From NCBI GenBank assembly GCA_013298775.1, contig JAAFIV010000023.1, positions 18,635-82,634 of the forward strand: a stretch of DNA of 64,000 nucleotides, read 5' to 3'. Numbering within the stretch: position 1 is the first letter of the stretch; every line of letters starts with the position of its first letter. The notes under the pieces are model-generated. The model did not search any database. It was given only the letters and a program-made list of their open reading frames with translations, and was not told the DNA's origin. Both the position numbers and the translations under genes were made by a program. Below are positions 1 through 7,715 of this stretch, piece after piece. The DNA is from Ignavibacteria bacterium. GTDB taxonomy: Bacteria > Bacteroidota > Ignavibacteria > Kapaibacteriales > UBA4661.

Positions 1-1
1 C

Positions 2-217
2 AGCACCAGCGATGCCATGGCGCAGAGCGTGAGCGTTATCACGGGAAGTATTGAAGAATCGGCACAGGATGTTGGCAACATAGCCCAGTCTGCAAGCGGC
101 TTACAGGAGCTTGCCGATGAACTCCGCCGTTTAATTGGGCAGTTTGTCATTGACCAAAGCGGGAACGCACCACGCAATATTCAGGGAAGCAAGCAACCAC
201 GCGCTTTACGGGCGTGA
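2..217 (+). CDS. Methyl-accepting chemotaxis protein, C-terminal fragment
   Basis: This is the 3' end of a gene that begins before the window; the frame is open from base 2. The 71 visible residues include a helical stretch of the type SVSVITGSIEESAQDVGNIA followed by ASGLQELADELRRLIGQF, which is the classic distal end of the MCP signalling four-helix bundle. Such receptors relay ligand or redox signals to CheA/CheW. The sensor, HAMP and hairpin-tip regions are outside the window, so the ligand cannot be guessed. A polar tail of about 15 residues follows the helix. No methylation site or CheR tether can be judged from this fragment. Confidence 0.8.
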   Translation, partial: STSDAMAQSVSVITGSIEESAQDVGNIAQSASGLQELADELRRLIGQFVIDQSGNAPRNIQGSKQPRALRA

Positions 218-264
218 TTTTACTGGCGAAACCTCGAAAAACATTTCACTTCTCACGTCTGAAC

Positions 265-415
265 CTTTGTACACGACAAAACCCCTGAGAAGTTCGTAAA
301 ATCAGGCTTCAGTGGCACAGGCATTCTTGCCTGTGTTTGTCGCTTGAACCTCGCACCAACACTCACAGACAAGAATGTCTGTGCTACTGTGAAAAAAAAA
401 TTGTCGTGTAAAGAG
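265..415 (+). mobile_element. MITE family 1 copy (151 bp)
   Basis: Left terminal repeat CTTTGTACACGACAAAAC is intact at 265-282; the right end (about 398-415) is its reverse complement with a few mismatches. The flanks CGTCTGAAC (256-264) and CTTCTGAAC (416-424) match at 8 of 9 bases, consistent with a 9-bp target duplication. The interior holds the palindromic core GGCACAGGCATTCTTGCC and ACAGACAAGAATGTCTGTG. It carries no ORF. It lies just upstream of the metalloprotease gene. Confidence 0.85.
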
Positions 416-452
416 CTTCTGAACACATTTCCACCGCCTATTTTTATCAGCT

Positions 453-2987
453 ATGCAGCACCAACACCGCATTCAAACTAGCCTCGTAGTAGGTATTATC
501 ATTGCATTGTCTGCCACAATTCATCTCCCAAGCGTTATTGCGCAAACTACAAGCGCGACGATTTCTACCAAAGTTGCAACGATGCAAAAATTCACGGGAT
601 TTTTCACGTTCTACTACGATGCAAAAGCTGATAAAATCTGGCTTGAAGTGGAGAAATCCATTCTCAATCGCGATGTTCTCTACGCCGTTTCCTTGCCACA
701 AGGCATTGGCTCGAACGATATTGGCTTGGATAGAGGACAACTAAGCGGCGAGCGCGTTGTGCGCTTCGAGCGGCATGGCACAAAAATTTTACTTGTACAG
801 CCAAACCTCAGTTTTCGCGCCATTACCACCAATGCGAGCGAGCAACGCGCTGTGCAGGAATCCTTTGCGCAATCGGTCTTGCACGGTTTCAAGGTTGAAG
901 CCGAAGAAGGAACACGTATGCTCGTTGATGCAACCTCGTTTTTGCTGCGCGATGCTCACGGGGTAGCGCAGACACTCAAGCGCACGGGACAAGGCACGTA
1001 CACGCTTGCCTTGGAGCAATCTGCGTTGTATCTCCCGCGCACAAAAAACTTTCCGCAAAACACTGAGTTTGAGGCAATTATCACGCTTACGGGCGAGGCG
1101 CAGGGGCAATTTATCCGCGATGTAACGCCTACGCCGCAGTTTGTCAGCGTCCGCCAGCATCATTCCTTTATCGAATTGCCTGAATTGAACATTTCGCAAA
1201 ATGCTTCTTCGCAAAATGCTTCTTCGCAAAATGCTTCTTCGCAAAGCTACTCTATGCGCAGCTTCGACCCGCGCTCTGGCTATTTCCCCATGATGTACAT
1301 GGACTACGCCACGCCCATTGACGAGCCAATAGTGAAGCGGTTTATCACGCGCCACCGTTTGCAAAAAAAGAACCCCGATGCGGCAAAAAGTGAAGCTGTG
1401 AAGCCGATTGTCTATTACATTGACCATGCCGCACCAGAGCCAATTCGCTCGGCACTGCTTGAGGGCGCGACGTGGTGGAATGAGGCGTTTGAGGCGGCGG
1501 GATTCCAAAACGCATTTCAGGTGAAAACTTTACCTGATTCCGCCGACCCGATGGATGTGCGCTACAATGTTGTTCAATGGGTGCATCGCGCAACACGAGG
1601 CTGGTCTTACGGTGCGAGCATCACCGACCCGCGCACGGGCGAGATTTTGAAAGGACACGTAACGCTTGGTTCTTTGCGTGTTCGGCAGGATTTTTTGATT
1701 GCCTCTGGCTTGATTGCTGCCTACGAAGAAGGCAAGCAAGTGCCAGAATCGCTGAAGCAAATGGCGTTGGCGCGGCTTCGGCAGCTCTCGGCGCATGAAA
1801 TCGGGCATACGCTTGGCTTGGCGCATAATTTCGCCTCAAGTACGATGGGCGCGGACGGGCGTTCTTCGGTGATGGATTACCCACATCCGCTCGCCGTGAA
1901 GGATTCAGCCACAGGCGCAATCAGCCTTGCAAACGCCTATTCACGCGGTATTGGAGAATGGGACAAGATTTCTATTCGCTATGGCTATGAAGAATTCAAA
2001 ACAAACGAGAAGCAAGAACTAGAGCGGCTCTTGAGCGATGCCCAAAAACGTGGCTATTACTTCATCACCGACGAAGATGCTCGCCCGCAAGGTGGGGCGC
2101 ACCCTGCGGCGCATTTGTGGGATAACGGAAAAAATGCGATTGATGAATTGCAGCGAATACTCAAGCTGAGAGGCGAGGTTTTACGCGGCTTTGGAGCAAA
2201 AAACATCCCCACAGGACGACCACTTTCCACGCTAGACGAAACGCTCGTGCCAATGTACTTTTTGCACCGTTACCAAACCGATGCTGTAAGCAAGATTCTG
2301 GGCGGTCTGGACTACCGTTACGCGCTGCGTGGCGATGGGCAACCAGCAGCAAACATCATCTCTGCAAGCGAGCAACGACGAGCATTGCAAGCACTTTTGT
2401 CCACGTTGAACGTAGAAGCACTTGCCTTGCCGGAATCCCTCCTCGCGCTCATTCCACCGCCCGCCTACGGCTTCGACCGCACCCGCGAATCCTTCAAACA
2501 CCGCACCGGACTTCCCTTCGACGCACTTGCCGCACCCGAAGCCGCCGCAAATTTTACCCTCAGCTTTTTGCTCCACCCAGAACGTGCGGCGCGGCTTGTG
2601 GAATACAACGCCCGCAATAAAGAGCTTCCCTCGCTCGGTGAAGTGTTGGAAAAATTGATGCAACAAACCTGGAAAGCTGCTCCAATCCAAGATTCCTACA
2701 AAGCAGAAGTACAACGCACTATCAACATGGCTGTACTGCAAGCAATGATGCGGCTTGTGCAGGATGAAGACGCAAGTGCGCAGGTTCGCGCTCTGACGCT
2801 GTTGCAGCTTGAAAATGTACGAATGTGGCTCGAAAAAGAGCGGGCGAAAAGCACAAACGACAGCCAGAAAGCAGCGTATTTACTAGCTTCTACGCAGATT
2901 GCTGAATTTGTGAAAAATCCGAAAACTGTTGTTCTTCCGAAGCCGCTTCCTGCGCCGCCTGGGCAGCCAATTGGTTGCGGGGAGTGA
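453..2987 (+). CDS. Secreted zinc-dependent metalloprotease (DUF5117/DUF4953 type)
   Basis: An 844-aa exported protein with an N-terminal signal segment ending near IAQTTS. Residues 448-458 give the metzincin-like zinc motif HEIGHTLGLAH, in which H448, H452 and H458 would bind zinc and E449 would be the catalytic base; a downstream MDYPHP stretch fits the Met-turn. Overall architecture matches the large Bacteroidota metalloproteases with DUF5117, DUF4953 and DUF5118 segments, whose substrates are mostly unknown. Residues around 248-262 are three copies of NASSQ, encoded by a 15-bp tandem repeat, in a linker ahead of the catalytic domain. The gene stands alone, with a MITE upstream and 141 bp to the next gene. 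Confidence 0.88.
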   Translation: MQHQHRIQTSLVVGIIIALSATIHLPSVIAQTTSATISTKVATMQKFTGFFTFYYDAKADKIWLEVEKSILNRDVLYAVSLPQGIGSNDIGLDRGQLSGERVVRFERHGTKILLVQPNLSFRAITTNASEQRAVQESFAQSVLHGFKVEAEEGTRMLVDATSFLLRDAHGVAQTLKRTGQGTYTLALEQSALYLPRTKNFPQNTEFEAIITLTGEAQGQFIRDVTPTPQFVSVRQHHSFIELPELNISQNASSQNASSQNASSQSYSMRSFDPRSGYFPMMYMDYATPIDEPIVKRFITRHRLQKKNPDAAKSEAVKPIVYYIDHAAPEPIRSALLEGATWWNEAFEAAGFQNAFQVKTLPDSADPMDVRYNVVQWVHRATRGWSYGASITDPRTGEILKGHVTLGSLRVRQDFLIASGLIAAYEEGKQVPESLKQMALARLRQLSAHEIGHTLGLAHNFASSTMGADGRSSVMDYPHPLAVKDSATGAISLANAYSRGIGEWDKISIRYGYEEFKTNEKQELERLLSDAQKRGYYFITDEDARPQGGAHPAAHLWDNGKNAIDELQRILKLRGEVLRGFGAKNIPTGRPLSTLDETLVPMYFLHRYQTDAVSKILGGLDYRYALRGDGQPAANIISASEQRRALQALLSTLNVEALALPESLLALIPPPAYGFDRTRESFKHRTGLPFDALAAPEAAANFTLSFLLHPERAARLVEYNARNKELPSLGEVLEKLMQQTWKAAPIQDSYKAEVQRTINMAVLQAMMRLVQDEDASAQVRALTLLQLENVRMWLEKERAKSTNDSQKAAYLLASTQIAEFVKNPKTVVLPKPLPAPPGQPIGCGE
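1194..1238 (+). repeat. 15-bp in-frame tandem repeat (3 copies)
   Basis: Three perfect copies of TCGCAAAATGCTTCT inside the metalloprotease gene encode a Ser/Asn/Gln-rich linker. The unit length keeps the frame, so slippage would change linker length only. Confidence 0.9.
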
Positions 2988-3128
2988 TGTTTGCAATTGT
3001 TACTCATAAGGTCAGTCATTGTGATTACTTGCAACTATTTCCTTAAAATTTCGTAGATTCCTTCTTGCTTTTTCAACAAGCAATTTCCCTCCACAAAACC
3101 CTCACAAGCCCGAAAGGACGCGCCCTCT

Positions 3129-3602
3129 ATGGCAAAATTCAAATTGACTATCAACAGCAAAGCTGTGAACGTGGACGCGGAAGCAGAAACACCGCTTTTG
3201 TGGGTCATTCGCGACGCTGCTGGACTGACGGGAACCAAGTTCGGATGCGGCATTGCACAATGTGGCGCGTGTACCGTGCATCTGAATGGTGCGCCCGTGC
3301 GCTCTTGCTCGGTGCCAGTGTCGGCGGCGGCGGGACAGAAAATCACGACGATTGAAGGGCTTTCCGCCGATAACTCCCACGTGCTTCAGCAAGCCTGGAT
3401 TGCAGAGCAGGTGCCGCAGTGCGGGTATTGTCAATCCGGACAAATCATGTCGGCGGCGGCACTCTTGGCGAATAATCCAACCCCAAGCGATACCGATATT
3501 GACGATGCAATGCAAGGAAATATCTGCCGTTGCGGGACGTATCCGCGTATTCGCCGCGCCATCCACCGCGCTGCGGCGATGAAGAAAAACGGAACGAATT
3601 AA
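3129..3602 (+). CDS. iorA: Isoquinoline 1-oxidoreductase-type (2Fe-2S) subunit
   Basis: A 157-aa xanthine-dehydrogenase-family small subunit. C40, C45, C48 and C60 form the plant-type 2Fe-2S site ([13 protein letters not shown] then C), and C98, C101, C133 and C135 form the second 2Fe-2S site (CGYCQSG and [10 protein letters not shown]). It should pass electrons from the molybdopterin subunit encoded next downstream to an external acceptor, as in IorAB-type aldehyde or N-heterocycle oxidoreductases. The length equals that of typical stand-alone IorA proteins. The large subunit starts 231 bp later, with a palindromic element between the two genes. The actual substrate cannot be read from sequence; aldehydes are as likely as isoquinoline. 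Confidence 0.93.
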   Translation: MAKFKLTINSKAVNVDAEAETPLLWVIRDAAGLTGTKFGCGIAQCGACTVHLNGAPVRSCSVPVSAAAGQKITTIEGLSADNSHVLQQAWIAEQVPQCGYCQSGQIMSAAALLANNPTPSDTDIDDAMQGNICRCGTYPRIRRAIHRAAAMKKNGTN

Positions 3603-3610
3603 AAGAAAGG

Positions 3611-3652
3611 ATGAGGGATGAGATATGAGGGATGAAATATGAGGGATGAAAC
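3611..3652. repeat. 14-bp tandem repeat (3 copies)
   Basis: Three near-perfect copies of ATGAGGGATGARAY lie directly after the iorA stop codon. They are non-coding. Confidence 0.85.
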
Positions 3653-3661
3653 ACCCTTGTA

Positions 3662-3783
3662 AGCTCTTCAAAGCCTTGTAAAATCAGGCTTCAGTGGCAC
3701 AGACATTCTTGTCTGTGGTTGTCGTCTGAAACCCGCGCCAATACCCACAGACAAGCTGAAGGAAGCCCTCAGGTCTGTGCTAC
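3662..3783 (+). repeat. Palindromic element, MITE family 1 core without terminal repeats
   Basis: Matches the interior of MITE family 1 from TAAAATCAGGCTTCAGTGG through two inverted copies of ACAGACAAG/CTTGTCTGT. The second hairpin tip is interrupted by extra bases (about 3754-3770). The 18-bp ends are absent. It fills most of the gap between iorA and iorB. Confidence 0.7.
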
Positions 3784-3833
3784 CATTGGTTGTTAATTTT
3801 TTCAACTCAAATCAGTTAGCACCAATTACCACT

Positions 3834-6083
3834 ATGAAAACTCCACAAACTTCCTTGCAAGGCTCATCAGAACTTGCTTCAGAACGAATTGCACACGAAA
3901 ATTCACGCAGAAATTTTTTACAACTTTCGGCAACACTCGGAACAGGCTTGGTGCTGGGGATGAGTGTTGGCGCGTCATCGGAGCTTTTTGCCGCAACCTC
4001 GCTTGATGAACAATCATTCACGGAACCCGCCCCAACAGCGCATGAAATCACGCCGTTTGTGATGATTGCTGCAAGTGGCGCAGTGACGCTCTTCAATCCT
4101 CGTCCCGATATGGGACAAGGCTCATTTCAAGCCATGCCAGCCTTGCTCGCCGAAGAACTTGGTATCAGCCTTGATAAGGTAAGCATTGTGCAAACCGAAG
4201 GTGCGGAAAAGCATGGCAGCCAGAACGCGGGCGGTAGCGGCAGCGTGCGGGGCTTGTGGATTCCGCTTCGCACGGCGGGCGCGGCGGCACGGGAAATGCT
4301 CATTGCAGCAGCAGCAAAGGACTGGAGCGTTCCTGCGAGCGAGTGCTACGTGGAAAATGGTCGCGTGATTCATTCGCCCAGCAAAAAATCCCTTGGCTAC
4401 GGCGAACTTGCCGCAAAAGCAGCAACCATGCCTATTCCAAAAGAACCAAAACTCAAAGACCCCAAAAATTTCACCATTCTCGGCAAACCCGGTACCCGCC
4501 CCGATGTTCCGCTCAAAGTCAATGGTACAGCCAAGTTTGGAATTGATGCCGCAATGCCCGGAATGCTCTACGCCAGCATTGAACGCGCTCCCACGATTAG
4601 CGCGAAAGTTGCCTCCTTCGATGACAGCAAAGCCCGTACAATCAAGGGTGTGAAGCATGTGCTAAAATCCGAGCGTCCGCTTTTTGGGAAAGTGTTGCAG
4701 GGTGTAGCGGTCGTTGCCGATAGCTATTATGCGGCATTGCAGGGACGCAAAGCATTGGCAGTGAAATGGGAATCCGCGCCATCGGACAAATTTAATACGG
4801 ATGATTTCTACAAAACCATGCGAGAGACCGCACAAAAGCAGGGTATTCGCGTAGAAAGCTCGAAAGGCGAATTTTACAAAACAAGCAATAACGGCGCGAC
4901 CACACTCGAAGCCCTGTACGAAACGCCCTTCGTTGCGCACGCCCCACTTGAGCCAGAGGCAGTTGTGGCGCATTACAAGCCCGATGGTACGATTGAGGTT
5001 TCTGCCTCCACGCAAGGTGCTGTCTGGACGAAACGCTCCATTGCCAAGCAGTTTGGTGTGAAGGTAGAAAATATCACGGTGCATCCGCAGTTTTTAGGTG
5101 GGAGCTTTGGTCGCAAGGGTGGTCTGGACGATTTTATCATGGAAGCGGTACATTTGTCGAAAGCCGTGAACGCGCCTGTAAAGCTCATCTGGACACGCGA
5201 GGACGACATCACGCAAGGACCATTTCGCCCAGGCATGGTGAATGCGCTGAAAGCAACGATTGATAAAAATGGCGTGGTTACTGGCTTGCTGCACCGCATT
5301 GTTGGTCCATCCATTCAATTTCAAAGCAACCCCAACTCCGCAGGAAAAGCCGATGATTGGGCGACCGAAGGCGTAGAACCTGCCGACAGCCCGTACCTCA
5401 TTCCCAATTTCGAGGTAGAATTTGCGCACTGTCCGGCGGACGTTCCCGTCATGTGGTGGCGTTCGGTCTATGCCTCAACAAATATGTTCGGGCATGAAAG
5501 TTTTGTGGATGAAATTGCCCACGCACTGAAAAAAGACCCGTTAGAATTTCGCTTAGAACTTTTAGCAAAAAGCACCGACCCCATTGCAGCAAGATTTCAT
5601 GCGGTCTTGACGACATTGAAAGAAAAAGCTCGGTGGACGGAAAAACTCCCGCAAGGAACGGCGCGTGGTGTGGCGATTGCCCGCTCGTTCGAGAGCATTT
5701 GCGCTCATGCCGTTACGGTGCGCAGTGGCGCAGAAGGAAAAATTACGATTGAAAAGGTCGTCGTGGTGCTGGATTGCGGGATGCACGTGAATACGGATAA
5801 CGTGATTGCGCAAACTGAAGGCAACGTGGTGATGGGCTTGAGCGCGGCGGTGAAGGACGCAATCACGTTCAAAAATGGTCGCACCGAGCAGTCGAATTTT
5901 GACACGTACCGCGTGCCACGCATCCACGAAATTCCGCCGATTGAAGTGGTTGTTATGCCCAGTACAAATGCGCCTGGTGGAGTTGGCGAGCCAGGTTTGC
6001 CGCCCTTTGCGCCCGCGCTGGCGAATGCTATTTTTGCCGCCACGGGCAAGCGTCATCGTGCGCTGCCGATAGTGATTGCGTAA
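3834..6083 (+). CDS. iorB: Isoquinoline 1-oxidoreductase-type molybdopterin subunit
   Basis: Large catalytic subunit of a xanthine-oxidase-family hydroxylase, 749 aa from the chosen ATG. The start at 3834 is preferred over an upstream in-frame ATG at 3777, because the latter falls within repeat-derived sequence and the Tat motif SRRNFLQLSA then sits near residue 24. Family signatures include GGSFGRKGGLDDF in the cofactor-binding region and the terminal GGVGEPGLPPFAPALANA, where the Glu is the usual catalytic base. The Tat motif suggests export of the folded cofactor-loaded enzyme, with IorA carried along. No XdhC-like maturation factor or cytochrome subunit is visible nearby. Confidence 0.92.
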   Translation: MKTPQTSLQGSSELASERIAHENSRRNFLQLSATLGTGLVLGMSVGASSELFAATSLDEQSFTEPAPTAHEITPFVMIAASGAVTLFNPRPDMGQGSFQAMPALLAEELGISLDKVSIVQTEGAEKHGSQNAGGSGSVRGLWIPLRTAGAAAREMLIAAAAKDWSVPASECYVENGRVIHSPSKKSLGYGELAAKAATMPIPKEPKLKDPKNFTILGKPGTRPDVPLKVNGTAKFGIDAAMPGMLYASIERAPTISAKVASFDDSKARTIKGVKHVLKSERPLFGKVLQGVAVVADSYYAALQGRKALAVKWESAPSDKFNTDDFYKTMRETAQKQGIRVESSKGEFYKTSNNGATTLEALYETPFVAHAPLEPEAVVAHYKPDGTIEVSASTQGAVWTKRSIAKQFGVKVENITVHPQFLGGSFGRKGGLDDFIMEAVHLSKAVNAPVKLIWTREDDITQGPFRPGMVNALKATIDKNGVVTGLLHRIVGPSIQFQSNPNSAGKADDWATEGVEPADSPYLIPNFEVEFAHCPADVPVMWWRSVYASTNMFGHESFVDEIAHALKKDPLEFRLELLAKSTDPIAARFHAVLTTLKEKARWTEKLPQGTARGVAIARSFESICAHAVTVRSGAEGKITIEKVVVVLDCGMHVNTDNVIAQTEGNVVMGLSAAVKDAITFKNGRTEQSNFDTYRVPRIHEIPPIEVVVMPSTNAPGGVGEPGLPPFAPALANAIFAATGKRHRALPIVIA

Positions 6084-6140
6084 TAGGTCAATTGCCCTAT
6101 TTTCATGATTTCCCCGCTCTCATACTTTTCGCTTTTTTCT

Positions 6141-7625
6141 ATGGCAACTCCGCAAACATCAGCAAAGACAAGGCTTTCAAGCGACGGCGTTCTCCCTCCA
6201 CATACTCTTCCTCCGAATATTCTCCCTCCGAATATTCTCCCTACGAATGTTCTCCCTCCGAATATTCTCCCTACGATTGCAGCACAAGCCTTGCATCGCA
6301 TACAAGAGCGAACAATCCTCCCCAATGAAGCACTGATGCGGCTTGTAAGCATGGGCAGTCTCAGCAATACCGTCATTGCTCCCGCAGAAACGCAGGTGGA
6401 TGAACTTTGTGCGCTCTGCTTGGCAGAAGAGCAGGAGAACAAGCATGAAAGCCGCGTACAGACTGTTGCAGCGTTTATTATTCCGTCGCTCGTTCTGGCG
6501 AAAGCTGCAATATTTGCACGGGAATCGCTAAAGAATTTAAGCACGCAACAATCGCTGTACACCGCACAAAATCACACTATTCCCGCCCTTCTGACGGCAC
6601 TTCTTTCCACACGCCCCGAAACAGAATTGCTGAAAGCCGTTTTTCCTCGCACGATAGATACTGTGCCGCTTCTACGCCTTTTCGTGTACATCATGCGCTC
6701 CGGAATGATTGGTCGGCATTCGCTCGGAACATTACCCAAACGCCTCGTGTTGGACTGGCTTGCTGCACGGAGCGATGAAGAAATTTATCACGCATCGCTG
6801 GAAACATCAGGTGTGGCAGGGCATTTGCCAACACTCACCGATATTATTCGCATGGTGCATCCAAAGCCAGAAACCGCATCACGACGAGCATTGTACGGTT
6901 TTTTGCTAGGTAGATTTTACGACGAGGCAGATTTGCCCGTGATTGTACGTGCAACAGAATTAGACGCATCTCAACCAAAAGCAGCAGTATCAGAAAGCAA
7001 GCCTATACCCACATTGCACGGCAAAGTACATGTGTTTGTGGATGTTTCGCGTTCACTGCACAGCGAATACGCGCCCTCTGTGCGTTTTCTCGACCTTGCA
7101 GCGGAAATTATTTCTACCTTAAAGCAAGCAAATCCAAGCGTAGAATGCGCTGCGTTTGCGCAAAACGTAATCCCCTTGCGCATTGAGACGGAAACAAGCA
7201 CATCGGAAATTGCGACCATGCTCACTGCTTTTGATGGCAAAGAAACAAGCTGCCATGCGGCTTTGCGCTATGTGAATGAACACGCGCTCTCGCCCGACAT
7301 GGTGATACTGCTTTCGGATAATGAATCGTGGAGAACACTCAATGCACCTACAAACATAGCCTTTATGCGGGAATGGGAGCAGTTTCGCCACCGCAAGCCA
7401 GATGCACGCTTGCTTTGCTACGACCTTCAGCCAGATACTTTCCCAGTGCAGCATTCTACCCCACAAACGGAAAGAGCAGATATTCTGCGGCTTGGCGGTT
7501 ATTCCCCTGATATTTTTCAGACAATCGCACAATTTTCACACGGCGCATTTACGCCAGAACATTGGCAGAATGCGCTTCAATCCTTGCGTATTGATGCGTA
7601 CAAGTTTAGTGTGATGCAGAATTAA
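6141..7625 (+). CDS. Ro60-like TROVE and VWA domain RNA-binding protein
   Basis: A 494-aa bacterial orthologue of the Ro60/Rsr ring protein. The N-terminal half is a TROVE module: HTIPALLTALLSTRPE, then RHSLGTLPKRLVLDWL, then the highly typical DIIRMVHPKP (H240) and ALYGFLLGRFY. The C-terminal third is a von Willebrand A fold with an intact MIDAS motif D301-V-S303-R-S305 and a second acidic loop at D393. In Deinococcus and Salmonella, Ro binds Y RNAs and links them to PNPase or other RNA processing enzymes. Residues about 18-46 are a PPNIL-type repeat encoded by a 15-bp tandem repeat, not part of the family core. An ATG at 6105 is also in frame. No Y RNA is evident in the short flanking gaps. 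Confidence 0.9.
   Translation: MATPQTSAKTRLSSDGVLPPHTLPPNILPPNILPTNVLPPNILPTIAAQALHRIQERTILPNEALMRLVSMGSLSNTVIAPAETQVDELCALCLAEEQENKHESRVQTVAAFIIPSLVLAKAAIFARESLKNLSTQQSLYTAQNHTIPALLTALLSTRPETELLKAVFPRTIDTVPLLRLFVYIMRSGMIGRHSLGTLPKRLVLDWLAARSDEEIYHASLETSGVAGHLPTLTDIIRMVHPKPETASRRALYGFLLGRFYDEADLPVIVRATELDASQPKAAVSESKPIPTLHGKVHVFVDVSRSLHSEYAPSVRFLDLAAEIISTLKQANPSVECAAFAQNVIPLRIETETSTSEIATMLTAFDGKETSCHAALRYVNEHALSPDMVILLSDNESWRTLNAPTNIAFMREWEQFRHRKPDARLLCYDLQPDTFPVQHSTPQTERADILRLGGYSPDIFQTIAQFSHGAFTPEHWQNALQSLRIDAYKFSVMQN
6191..6280 (+). repeat. 15-bp in-frame tandem repeat (about 6 copies)
   Basis: Units of TCTCCCTCCGAATAT and variants encode LPPNI repeats at the N terminus of the Ro-like protein. 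The repeat precedes the conserved TROVE region. Confidence 0.88.
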
Positions 7626-7715
7626 AATAAATAATAAGAACAGAAAAAGTCTGAAGAGCTGATAAATACTAGCTTTGTGAGAATAGTTCTGGCACTGTAA
7701 TTTTACCGCTCAGGA

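Noticed and set aside
3777..3833. Upstream start for iorB
   Set aside because: The added residues come from the end of a palindromic repeat and move the Tat motif too far from the N terminus.
7626..7715. Y RNA next to the Ro-like gene
   Set aside because: The 90-bp gap has no tRNA-like T-loop or convincing stem; no claim can be made.
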